Shown here in pieces: positions 8,577 through 16,239 of a DNA stretch of 62,906 nt. The DNA is from Bacillota bacterium (GTDB lineage: Bacteria > Bacillota > Clostridia > Acetivibrionales > DTU013). Below the pieces are notes generated by a model. The model did not search any database, was not told where the DNA came from, and saw nothing but the letters and a program-made list of their open reading frames with translations. The stretch is taken from contig JAEZCA010000012.1 of the NCBI GenBank assembly GCA_023412665.1, forward strand, positions 1-62,906. The letters run 5' to 3'. Each line of letters starts with the position of its first letter. The stretch's first letter is position 1. The position numbers were made by a program, and so were the translations under genes.

Positions 8577-8706
8577 GCATGAGGATGCTGCATATTTAAT
8601 CAAGGCTCATAGTATGCTACTATAGATGGTAAAGGTCAGCCGGGCAGGAATGAAGAATGTCTGCGAGTGTCCAAGCTTTACCATTTTTAATTTTGGGGGG
8701 ATCAAT

Positions 8707-9213
8707 ATGAGATCTGTGTTTTATAAAGCAGTAATATGTTCAATAGCTGTTTTCATACTTTTCCCAGCTGCTGCTTATGCCAACTCTTCCTGGCACTGGG
8801 TCACTGTAAGCCCGATGACGGTATTTCCTCTGGCGGTTGTCTTCACTCTGATGATTGAGGTGCTTTCGGTCAAAAAGTTTGCAAAGGTCGATAATACAAA
8901 GAGGGCGTTTCTAGTAATCGGTCTGGCAAATCTGCTTTCGTTCCTGGCTCCATATCTCGAAAGGGCGTACCGTTTCAGAGGTGTGACAGGTGGCTTCCAC
9001 CTGTCGGCTGCTTTTAATAAAGGGCCTTACTATATGGTTTTTACCGGGTCTTTACTGTTGACAGTCATAGTTGAGCTGCCTGTTGTATTTTTTCTCCTTA
9101 GACAAAATACTGCAAATAAGCGTAATCTGGTATTGTCCATAATTGCCTCAAATATTGTGACAACTGGCATAGTAGCGGTTCTAGAGCGCTTAATATGCGT
9201 GGGCAGGTGGTAG
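8707..9213 (+). CDS. Small membrane protein of unknown function
   Basis: Encodes 168 residues and is not recognised. An N-terminal signal-like segment (SIAVFILFPAAAYA) is followed by about four hydrophobic stretches: near the TVFPLAVVFTLMIEVL segment, LVIGLANLLSFL, VFTGSLLLTVIVELPVVFFL and SIIASNIVTTGIVAVL. The start at 8707 is preferred because GGGGGG at 8695-8700 sits six bases before it; an in-frame ATG at 8626 has no good site. It lies alone behind the repeat element copy at 8414-8576. Confidence 0.6.
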   Translation: MRSVFYKAVICSIAVFILFPAAAYANSSWHWVTVSPMTVFPLAVVFTLMIEVLSVKKFAKVDNTKRAFLVIGLANLLSFLAPYLERAYRFRGVTGGFHLSAAFNKGPYYMVFTGSLLLTVIVELPVVFFLLRQNTANKRNLVLSIIASNIVTTGIVAVLERLICVGRW

Positions 9214-9402
9214 GTGAGCTTTGGTGCAAGACTGCTGCAGGTTTCCGCGAGATCAGTATTATGCTAATATATAGTAAGGAACAGCCAGGGAGGCTTATTA
9301 GAGTATTATAACATGAAGGTTATGTGGTCGGGCAGATGTCAGTGCATGTAATCGGTTGCTTATTAGAGGTATAGTATCATGAAGACAGGAGATGGATTGT
9401 AA

Positions 9403-10077
9403 ATGGACAATAACTTGAAGTCAATTATTGAGAAGAGGATATCTAAAACCATAAGAAATCTTGAAAAAAACAATATGATGGCTTGTTTTGTCGAGTCAAA
9501 AGCCGACGTTGTAAACAAGGTCGCTGAGCTGATGAAGGATGGGGAGACGGTTTCCGTAGGCGGCTCCATGACTTTGTTTGAATGCGGGGTGATCGATCAT
9601 CTTCGTTCCGGCAGGTACGATTTTCAGGATCGTTACAGGGATGGCCTGACAAGGCCCGAAACAGAAGAAATTTTTAGGAAAGCGTTTTTTGCAGATACAT
9701 ATATCAGCAGCACGAATGCGGTAACGGAGAATGGCGAGCTCTATAACGTCGATGGCAACAGCAACAGGGTTGCAGCAATTTGTTATGGTCCCAAATCTGT
9801 AATCATAATCGTTGGGTACAATAAAATCGTTGATGATCTCGATGCTGCTGTCAGCAGGGTCAAAAGAACCGCAGCACCTGCTAATTGTGTGAGATTGTCA
9901 TGTAAGACCTATTGCAGTGAAAAAGGCGAGTGCATGTCACTCCAATCCGTTGACAGTGGGATGGCATCCGGCTGCAACAGTCCTTCGCGTATTTGCTGCA
10001 GCTATGTCGTATCCGGCTACCAAAGAGTGAAGGACCGCATCAAGGTTATTATCGTTGGTGAAGAACTAGGCTATTAA
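9403..10077 (+). CDS. LUD-domain (lactate utilization type) protein
   Basis: Encodes 224 residues of the LUD/DUF162 family. Evidence is the N-terminal helix with FVESKADVVNKVAELM, VSVGGSMTLFECGVIDHL, the STNAVTENGELYNVDGNSNR core and IIVGYNKIVDDLDAAVSRVK. The C-terminal Cys-rich region (eight Cys from CKTYC to RICCSY) could hold an iron-sulfur cluster, although the spacing is not a standard ferredoxin pattern. LutB/LutC proteins of this superfamily take part in lactate oxidation; this stand-alone clostridial form has no proven substrate. No LutA or LutB neighbour is present. The ATG has only a weak upstream ribosome binding site (GGAGATGG, 9391-9398). Confidence 0.8.
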   Translation: MDNNLKSIIEKRISKTIRNLEKNNMMACFVESKADVVNKVAELMKDGETVSVGGSMTLFECGVIDHLRSGRYDFQDRYRDGLTRPETEEIFRKAFFADTYISSTNAVTENGELYNVDGNSNRVAAICYGPKSVIIIVGYNKIVDDLDAAVSRVKRTAAPANCVRLSCKTYCSEKGECMSLQSVDSGMASGCNSPSRICCSYVVSGYQRVKDRIKVIIVGEELGY

Positions 10078-10225
10078 GGGCTGGGGCACTGATGCACTGA
10101 GGCCTGATGTTCTGAATACAAGTCCGAATATCGGGATAGTAAAATTTATTCTAAAAGGCTGCAACGTTTTGGTTATTTGTTACGTCAAATATATGTACCA
10201 ACAATTAACCAAAGGAGATGAGACA

Positions 10226-11197
10226 ATGAATACAAAAAAGATCGCAGCAGGAATATTGACCGCAGCTGTGCTTACAACATCTGTGGCAGGTGTATTTGCA
10301 GCATCGGATAAACCATTGCAGGCCGGTGCGGATAATGGGAATATTGTCCCGATCAGTTTGATGCAAGATGCGCAAAGGCAGCTATACTACAGACAGTTCA
10401 GGGGGACTGTAAAAGAAATATCAGATCACCATGCTATTGAAGGCGCCAAGTTTATATCGCTGGAAAGCAGCTCGGGAGAACCCGCTAATATAATTGTAGA
10501 TAAAACTACATATGTTTTTAACAATGAGAAAATCACGGTAGGCTCCGAGATAACAGCTTACTATGATGCAAACGGGATAATGATCCTGATCTATCCTCCG
10601 CAGTACAAGGCGGAGGTCATCGTGGTTGAAAATGACAGCAGGAATGTTAAGGTTGACATGTTTGATGAGGAGCTGGTCAGCGCCGACGGATCACTTAAGC
10701 TTATGAATATTTCAGAGGTGAAGGATATCGTCAATGAAGACGGAACTGCGTATGAGGGTGACCTGAAGAATAAGGTACTGGCGGCTGTCTATACTATATC
10801 AACAAGAAGTATTCCTGCACAGACGACACCTGAGAAAATAGTTGTACTTGATAAAGCAGCAGATTCAGACCAACAGCCGGAGGAAAAACCTGATACAGCA
10901 GTTGTGAGCGTATCGGGAAGTGATGTGTTTGTTGGGGGTAAAAAAATCACGGCGCCGGCAGCTTTTATCAGCAGGACAGGAGTGCAGATGGTTCCGCTTC
11001 GTGCTACAGCAGAGGCTATGGGGTTTGAAGTCACCTGGAACAGCTCTGAGCGTAGTGTTTCGATAGGCAATGATATAAAGCTAAAAATAGGCGAGGGCAG
11101 CTTTACCATAAAAGATACAGAAGTTAAGCTGGCTGAAGCCTCTCTGATTATTGACAGCAGAACCTTTGTGCCATTAGGTTTCTTTGACAGACGTTAA
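10226..11197 (+). CDS. Secreted copper-amine-oxidase-like stalk-domain protein, possibly truncated by a frameshift
   Basis: Encodes 323 residues. A signal peptide (MNTKKIAAGILTAAVLTTSV...VFA-A) is followed by about 190 residues of unassigned sequence with an internal duplication-like beta pattern. The C-terminal stalk domain (Cu_amine_oxidN1 type) starts near ISRTGVQMVPLRATAEAMGF and runs through VTWNSSERSVSI to TFVPLGFFDRR. In the family this last part normally continues. Dropping one base near 11186 would give FVPLGFFTDVNKANE instead of FVPLGFFDRR-stop, so a one-base insertion may have ended the gene early. AAAGGAGATG precedes the ATG. Such domains are common in clostridial surface proteins and have no enzymatic role. 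Confidence 0.75.
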   Translation: MNTKKIAAGILTAAVLTTSVAGVFAASDKPLQAGADNGNIVPISLMQDAQRQLYYRQFRGTVKEISDHHAIEGAKFISLESSSGEPANIIVDKTTYVFNNEKITVGSEITAYYDANGIMILIYPPQYKAEVIVVENDSRNVKVDMFDEELVSADGSLKLMNISEVKDIVNEDGTAYEGDLKNKVLAAVYTISTRSIPAQTTPEKIVVLDKAADSDQQPEEKPDTAVVSVSGSDVFVGGKKITAPAAFISRTGVQMVPLRATAEAMGFEVTWNSSERSVSIGNDIKLKIGEGSFTIKDTEVKLAEASLIIDSRTFVPLGFFDRR

Positions 11198-11255
11198 TAA
11201 AGCAAACGAACTTTTGAATAGTTTGCATATATTGGCTGTGATGCCTAATATATCA

Positions 11256-11284
11256 TTGACGTTTTTTTTCTAATGTTGTACAAT
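11256..11284 (+). promoter_or_regulatory. Sigma-A-type promoter of trkA-trkH
   Basis: TTGACG (11256-11261), a 17-base spacer and TACAAT (11279-11284). Transcription should start near 11291, leaving a leader of about 220 nt before trkA. The leader holds a possible 10-bp hairpin (AATGGTGGGG with CCTCGCCATT, around 11321-11353) and the dispersed hairpin element at 11374-11476. Confidence 0.65.
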
Positions 11285-11373
11285 GCAAACATGAGACAGT
11301 AGCTAATACTAACCAAAATCAATGGTGGGGACTTGCAAGAGTACCTCGCCATTTATTTGTATGTTAAGTTGTG

Positions 11374-11476
11374 CATAATATAACGAGGCGAAAGATGTCA
11401 CCACATCTATGCGTATTTTCAGCCCTCGGGCTGAAAAACGGCGAGCAAAGCCATGCTTGCGGCCAGCCTCGTTGAA
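11374..11476. repeat. Dispersed hairpin repeat, copy in trkA leader
   Basis: It begins CATAATATAACGAGGC and ends GGCCAGCCTCGTTG, so the outer GAGGC/GCCTC parts can pair. Inside is the perfect stem TTTTCAGCC (11416-11424)/GGCTGAAAA (11429-11437) with a CTCG loop, then GCGAGCA...TGCTTGC. The same modules recur at 50507-50623, 55799-55850 and 62716-62775. It lies in the probable 5' leader of trkA, so it could affect expression. Confidence 0.6.
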
Positions 11477-11512
11477 ACGCACAGACCTTTTAAACGGTGC
11501 AGGGGAGAAAAT

Positions 11513-12892
11513 ATGAAGATCATTATTATTGGGGACGGGAAAGTAGGATATACGCTTGCCGAAAATTTGTCAAAGGAAAATAATGATGTCACGATAATTG
11601 ACAAAGATCCCGAGCCTTTGAAAAAAGCAAGTGAATATCTGGATGTTATGTGTATAAGAGGCAACGGCGTAAGCACAAAGATCTTAATGGAGGCAGGCGT
11701 GAATGAAGCAGACCTGCTTATTGCAGCCACGACCAGCGATGAAATGAACATGGTTTGCTGCCTTACTGCCAAAAAGCTTGGAGCGGATCATACGATAGCC
11801 AGGATCAGGGACCCTGAATACGCAAGCGAGCTTTCTGAGCTCAAGAGGGACCTTGGGCTTGATATGGTCATAAATCCTGAGCATGCCTGTGCGAATGAAA
11901 TCGGAAGGGTGCTGAGCTACCCAACCGCCGTGAATGTAGAGCCCTTCGCTAAAGGCCGCGTAGAACTCGTGGAAATGAAGATTGTCGAAGGCATGTCCCT
12001 TGTAGGCATGAAGCTTAAGGACATATCGAGCAAAATAGCATCATCGGTACTGATAGGTGCTGTTATTCGCGGCGATGAATTAATCATACCAAACGGTGAT
12101 TTTCAGATCGCAGAAAACGACATGATATATATTATCGGCCGGCCCTTCAACGTGTATAATTTTAGCAGCCGCATCGGTCTGAACAATGATAAGGTCAAAA
12201 ACGTCATGATCATCGGAGGCGGAAGGATAGCCTTTTATCTGGCCCAGTACCTCAACGAAGCGGGAATGAAGGCAAAAATCATAGAGATTGACAGGGACAG
12301 GTGCTATGAGCTTTCAGAACTGCTTCCTGACACTCTGATCATATATGGGGATGGTACAGATGAAGCTCTATTGAATTCTGAAAATCTAAGTGAAATGGAT
12401 GCCTTTGTTTCGCTGACCGGCCGTGACGAGGAAAATCTGCTGGCGGCACTATATGCAAGGCAGTGCGGTGTCCAAAAGGTTATTGCTAAAATAAACAGGA
12501 TCAATTACGCCTCTATAATCAAGAACATGGGTATCGACTGTGTTGTCAGCCCGAAGCAGATAACGGCCAATGGGATCATCAAATTTGTCAGAGGCTTGAA
12601 AAATGCTATGGGCAATCCGGTGGAGACGCTCTACAAGATCATTGGCGATAAGGCAGAAGCTATTGAGTTTATTGCCGGGCAGTCAACAAAATTTCTTAAT
12701 ATACCGCTGCGTTATCTCAAGCTGGTGGATGGTGTTATTTTTGCTGCTATCGTAAGGAAAAATGAGATCATAATACCTCATGGCAAGGATGTGGTGAAGC
12801 TTGGAGATAGCGTCATCCTCATAGTCAAGGATAAGCAATTCTCTGATTTTAACGATATTATTTTACCAGGAGGATTGCCGGATGAACTTTAG
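11513..12892 (+). CDS. trkA: Trk potassium uptake protein TrkA
   Basis: A 459-residue cytoplasmic regulatory subunit of the Trk/Ktr potassium channel. It has two RCK repeats, each made of a Rossmann NAD-binding unit followed by a TrkA-C domain. The first starts MKIIIIGDGKVGYTLAENL and holds IIDKDPEP; the second starts near KNVMIIGGGRIAFYLAQYL. Both glycine motifs are intact. GGGGAG precedes the ATG at 11513; an upstream in-frame ATG at 11453 falls within the repeat element and is not likely used. The gene overlaps trkH by 11 bases, the normal arrangement. The two products gate K+ uptake in response to nucleotides. Confidence 0.95.
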   Translation: MKIIIIGDGKVGYTLAENLSKENNDVTIIDKDPEPLKKASEYLDVMCIRGNGVSTKILMEAGVNEADLLIAATTSDEMNMVCCLTAKKLGADHTIARIRDPEYASELSELKRDLGLDMVINPEHACANEIGRVLSYPTAVNVEPFAKGRVELVEMKIVEGMSLVGMKLKDISSKIASSVLIGAVIRGDELIIPNGDFQIAENDMIYIIGRPFNVYNFSSRIGLNNDKVKNVMIIGGGRIAFYLAQYLNEAGMKAKIIEIDRDRCYELSELLPDTLIIYGDGTDEALLNSENLSEMDAFVSLTGRDEENLLAALYARQCGVQKVIAKINRINYASIIKNMGIDCVVSPKQITANGIIKFVRGLKNAMGNPVETLYKIIGDKAEAIEFIAGQSTKFLNIPLRYLKLVDGVIFAAIVRKNEIIIPHGKDVVKLGDSVILIVKDKQFSDFNDIILPGGLPDEL

Positions 12893-14333
12893 GATGATTT
12901 TCAGCAGCCTTGGCACCGTGCTGTGCATAGAGGCAGCGCTTATGATTCCTTCGCTTATGGTTTCGGTGATATACAACCAGAGCGATGTGTATGCATTCCT
13001 GATATCAATGCTTATACTTCTGGTGACCGGTTTTCTCCTTCACCTTTTGAAGCCAAAGAATACACAGATGTATGCGAGGGATGGGTTTGCGATAGTATCG
13101 CTGTCGTGGTTTTTTGTGTCGCTCTTTGGAGCATTGCCGTTTTTGATCAGCGGCGCCATACCCGCGCCCATAGATGCCTTTTTTGAAACAGCGTCAGGTT
13201 TTACAACAACCGGAGCAACGATATTGACAGAGGTAGAAAGCCTGCCCAGAGGCATACTGTTCTGGAGAAGCTTTACTCACTGGGTCGGCGGCATGGGTGT
13301 GCTGGCATTGATGCTGGCTGTATTGCCATCAGTCAAAGCCAGTACGGTACATATCATGGTGGCTGAAAGCCCCGGCCCCAATCCCGGCAAGCTGGTGCCC
13401 AAAATAGGCCAGACCGTTAAGATTTTGTATTTGATATACACAGCAATGACTCTGCTGCAAATAGTATTGCTTTTGTTTACAGGAATGCCATTGTATGACT
13501 CTATTGTCAATACACTGGGATCAGCCGGTACAGGCGGATTTTCAGTAAGGAATGCAAGTATCGGAGCATACAACAACTTACCGGCGGAGATCATAATAGC
13601 AGTGTTTATGTTCCTTTACGGAACGAACTTCGCGCTTTATTTTCAAATAACAAGAGGCAACATAAAGGCATATTTACGTGATGCTGAATTCAGATTCTAC
13701 CTTGGAACAGTACTGGTTGCCATATTGTTTATTGCGCTTAATATCACCGGAAGGGTGTTCGATTCATTCTGGGAATCACTGAGATATTCGTCGTTCCAGG
13801 TAAGCTCAATAATAACAACTACCGGTTACGCTACGACCGATTTTAACCTGTGGCCTTCCTTCAGCAAGTCCATACTTGTATTGCTGATGTTCATCGGCGC
13901 CTCGGCAGGATCGACAGGAGGCGGCATGAAGTGTATACGTATCGTGCTTCTGATGAAGCTTATGAGACGCGAGGTAAGTAAAATAATCCATCCCAGGTCT
14001 ATAAATACTGTAAAAATTGATGGTAGGGCAGTGGATGAGGAAGTATTGTCCGGAGTTATGGCATTTTTCTATGCCTTTATATTCATTTTTGTTGTGGCCT
14101 TGCTAATTGTTTCATTGGAAGGCAAGGATATGATTTCGAACTTCACCGCAGTTACTGCAACAATAGGTAATATCGGACCGGGTCTTGGGATCGTAGGACC
14201 AATGGGGAACTTTTCATCCTATTCGGTTTTGAGCAAGGCTGTTTTCTCCTTCTGCATGATCGCAGGAAGACTGGAGATATTCCCTGTTCTGCTGCTGTTT
14301 GCTCCGACCTTCTGGAAGAAGGTAAATATATAA
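12882..14333 (+). CDS. trkH: Trk potassium uptake protein TrkH
   Basis: A 483-residue integral membrane pore subunit of the TrkH/KtrB family. It has about ten hydrophobic segments and four pore-loop repeats that can be seen as SGFTTTGAT, GSAGTGGFSV, STTGYATTD-like (IITTTGYATTDFN) and TATIGNIGPGLG. The SGASAGSTGGG-type segment appears as GASAGSTGGGMKCIR. It works with TrkA, with which it overlaps by 11 bases. AGGAGG at 12868-12873 precedes the ATG. A strong terminator follows at 14436-14468. Confidence 0.95.
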   Translation: MNFRMIFSSLGTVLCIEAALMIPSLMVSVIYNQSDVYAFLISMLILLVTGFLLHLLKPKNTQMYARDGFAIVSLSWFFVSLFGALPFLISGAIPAPIDAFFETASGFTTTGATILTEVESLPRGILFWRSFTHWVGGMGVLALMLAVLPSVKASTVHIMVAESPGPNPGKLVPKIGQTVKILYLIYTAMTLLQIVLLLFTGMPLYDSIVNTLGSAGTGGFSVRNASIGAYNNLPAEIIIAVFMFLYGTNFALYFQITRGNIKAYLRDAEFRFYLGTVLVAILFIALNITGRVFDSFWESLRYSSFQVSSIITTTGYATTDFNLWPSFSKSILVLLMFIGASAGSTGGGMKCIRIVLLMKLMRREVSKIIHPRSINTVKIDGRAVDEEVLSGVMAFFYAFIFIFVVALLIVSLEGKDMISNFTAVTATIGNIGPGLGIVGPMGNFSSYSVLSKAVFSFCMIAGRLEIFPVLLLFAPTFWKKVNI

Positions 14334-14435
14334 ATGCGCAGAGGCCCACTGGACAGAGGAAGTGAAGTGCAGAAATGTTATCCTGAAGACAGCGGAAATC
14401 CTTGATGAAATCGTTTTAAGGGAGAGGGCATAAAT

Positions 14436-14468
14436 AAATGAGACAGGGGGCAAACCCCTGTCTCATTT
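14436..14468. terminator. Perfect bidirectional terminator after trkH
   Basis: A 14-bp perfect stem (AAATGAGACAGGGG, 14436-14449, with CCCCTGTCTCATTT, 14455-14468) closes a five-base loop. The A/T ends would serve either strand, although only three T follow directly. It separates trkAH from the convergent chromate transporter genes. Confidence 0.75.
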
Positions 14469-14478
14469 GCGCCAGAAT

Positions 14479-14581
14479 ACGTTGTTCAAACGCCACGTTT
14501 AGGCGTGGCGCACGGAGTGTAGCGTAGGGCGAATTCATTTCGCCCGTAGCGAGGGGGTATTAGGGCTTGCCCCCATTGGAA
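14479..14581. repeat. 103-bp three-hairpin element, copy 1
   Basis: Three hairpins follow each other: CGCCACG/CGTGGCG (14491-14510), GGGCGAA/TTCGCCC (14527-14545) and GGGGG/CCCCC (14553-14574). A second copy of the same length at 62804-62906 is about 90 percent identical and reaches the end of the window. It is GC-rich compared with surrounding intergenic DNA and has no ORF. It is not a family I know. Confidence 0.75.
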
Positions 14582-14593
14582 ATTGAACGATGA

Positions 14594-15160
14594 TTATAAA
14601 ATAAAACCATAAATGAGCATACCTGCGGCTCCTGCGGCAAGCATGGCATATATCGGATTTAATTTGAATTTTCTCAGCAGGAAAAGACACGCCGCAAATA
14701 GGCCAACGGCAATAAAATTGAGGTCGGACAATTGGAAAGAGTAATCATCACTGCCGAACAGAACCGTCAGCAGTATCGAAAATCCGGCTGAAGTGATCAA
14801 TGCAACAACTGCTGGCCTCAGCCCTTTTATGATGCCTTGCACCATGCTCAGCCCCTTGAATCTGTAATATAGAGTAGCCAAAATCAGCACTATGATACAT
14901 GAGGGCGTGACACAGCCGACTGTTGCTATGACAGCGCCCGGCAGACCCGCCACTTTTGTACCGACGAAGGTCGAAGCGTTGATTGCGATCGGGCCAGGTG
15001 TCATTTGAGAAATTGTCAATATGTCCATAAATTCCGCCGGTGTCAGCCAGGTATGTATATTCAGGACCTGATCCTGGATGAGGGGGAGGGAGGAATAACC
15101 GCCGCCAAAGCTGAATAATCCTACAAGAAAGAAGCTCCAGAACAGCTGAAGATATATCAA
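14594..15160 (-). CDS. Chromate transporter family protein, second half-gene
   Basis: A 188-residue CHR-family membrane protein with five or six hydrophobic segments. Family motifs: FFLVGLFSFGGGYSSLPLIQ, TISQMTPGPIAINASTFVG and a Gly/Pro-rich loop. Bacterial short-chain CHR proteins act as pairs equivalent to one long ChrA; in many Clostridia their physiological substrate is uncertain. The TTG at 15160 is chosen as start because GGAGGG sits six bases before it, and the TTG overlaps the TGA stop of the previous gene (TTGA). Starting at 15220 would add 20 residues overlapping the partner. Cotranscribed and coupled with the next entry. Confidence 0.85.
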   Translation of the reverse strand: MIYLQLFWSFFLVGLFSFGGGYSSLPLIQDQVLNIHTWLTPAEFMDILTISQMTPGPIAINASTFVGTKVAGLPGAVIATVGCVTPSCIIVLILATLYYRFKGLSMVQGIIKGLRPAVVALITSAGFSILLTVLFGSDDYSFQLSDLNFIAVGLFAACLFLLRKFKLNPIYAMLAAGAAGMLIYGFIL

Positions 15161-15729
15161 TCCGATCCCTCCCTTCCGGGCTTTGAACGGAGGGTGGTAT
15201 ACGCGCCAAGAGCCCCGCATATCAAAAGTATGATCACTATGTTGATTTTTAGAAATGCTGCTGCTATAAAAGACAATACCATGACTATGATGGCTAAAAG
15301 CTTTCTGTCTTTGATTATCCGTGAAGCCATTTCTATCACGACATCTGCGATGACTGCCGCAACACCGGCCTGCATGCCCTTGAACAGCGCCTGGAGCAGA
15401 TGGTTGTCACGAAAGGCTATATAGAAATAGGATATGACCGTGATGACTATCAATGGGGGCAGAACTGTTCCTATAACGGTCAGAGCAGCGCCGGGTATGC
15501 CAGCCATTCTGTATCCTACAAGAATAGAGGTGTTGATTGCTATAGGTCCGGGTGCTGATTGTCCTATCGCTACAAGATCCAGCATTTCATCTTCTTCGAT
15601 CCATTTCAGTTCCTTTACAAAACGCTTTTGCATCAGCGGCACAATAACATACCCGCCTCCGAATGTAAAAGCGCTTAATGTAAATGTTGACATAAATAGC
15701 TTCCAATAAAAGCGTTTGTCCTTTTTCAC
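15157..15729 (-). CDS. Chromate transporter family protein, first half-gene
   Basis: A 190-residue CHR-family membrane protein, homologous to and preceding the one at 14594-15160. Motifs: LSAFTFGGGYVIVPLMQKRF, AIGQSAPGPIAINTSILVGY and several Ile/Val-rich helices. The two together should form a heterodimer with inverted topologies, as known for paired short-chain CHR proteins. Four-base stop/start overlap with the partner supports equal synthesis. The exported ion may be chromate or another oxyanion; sequence does not decide. Confidence 0.85.
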   Translation of the reverse strand: MKKDKRFYWKLFMSTFTLSAFTFGGGYVIVPLMQKRFVKELKWIEEDEMLDLVAIGQSAPGPIAINTSILVGYRMAGIPGAALTVIGTVLPPLIVITVISYFYIAFRDNHLLQALFKGMQAGVAAVIADVVIEMASRIIKDRKLLAIIVMVLSFIAAAFLKINIVIILLICGALGAYTTLRSKPGREGSD

Positions 15730-15800
15730 AAGAATTCTCCCATATGTATTTTAAGATGCGTATATAGGTAGTATACCCTTAACATAAGTGAATTCCTATA

Positions 15801-15841
15801 TGAATTTTTTAAAAATGTCAAACGGCAGGTTACCTGCCGTC
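15801..15841 (-). terminator. Terminator of the ferredoxin gene
   Basis: ACGGCAGG-TTA-CCTGCCGT (8-bp stem, 15822-15840), read on the minus strand, is followed by TTTGACATTTTTAAAAAA. Confidence 0.65.
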
Positions 15842-15850
15842 TCCTTCACG

Positions 15851-16039
15851 CTATTCTACCTTTATTACCGATGTGGGGCATCCTTCTTCGGCTTCCTTTG
15901 CACATTCCTCAGCATCCTCAGGCACTTCATCCACATGGACCTCGGCAAGTCCGTCATCGCCCATTCTGAATACATCCGGGCAGGTAGTTGCACAAAGCTC
16001 ACAGGCAATACAGCCATCTCTGTCGATCGTTGCTTTCAT
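15851..16039 (-). CDS. [4Fe-4S] ferredoxin
   Basis: A 62-residue one-cluster ferredoxin. Cys in DGCIACELCATTCPDVF (CxxCxxC, then CP) and the later GCPTSVI match low-potential ferredoxins such as that of Moorella. The fourth ligand is in GCP, and two spare Cys may form a disulfide. It carries electrons in anaerobic metabolism. ATG at 16039 has GGAG eight bases before it; the ATG two codons earlier (16045) is only two bases away from that site. A single-gene unit with its own terminator. Confidence 0.9.
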   Translation of the reverse strand: MKATIDRDGCIACELCATTCPDVFRMGDDGLAEVHVDEVPEDAEECAKEAEEGCPTSVIKVE

Positions 16040-16239
16040 TGACATTGCTCCTTTTTTTGATAAATTGATTTACTAATTATTATTTCACAAACACAAATAT
16101 ATATTTTTAATTCATTATGATATAATTTCCAACATAATTGCCATATGAAACTAATATCTAAATGAAACAAATATCTGGTTTTCAACGTCGGTATAGACAA
16201 TGAGGTGCTTGATAAATAGCGATGCCGAAAGGTATGAGT

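Noticed and set aside
11291..11512. c-di-AMP (ydaO-type) riboswitch before trkA
   Set aside because: The conserved ydaO sequence blocks were not found by reading; only a short hairpin and a dispersed repeat are visible.
14594..15729. One chrA gene broken by a frameshift
   Set aside because: Both halves have their own ribosome binding site and are complete homologous short-chain CHR proteins.
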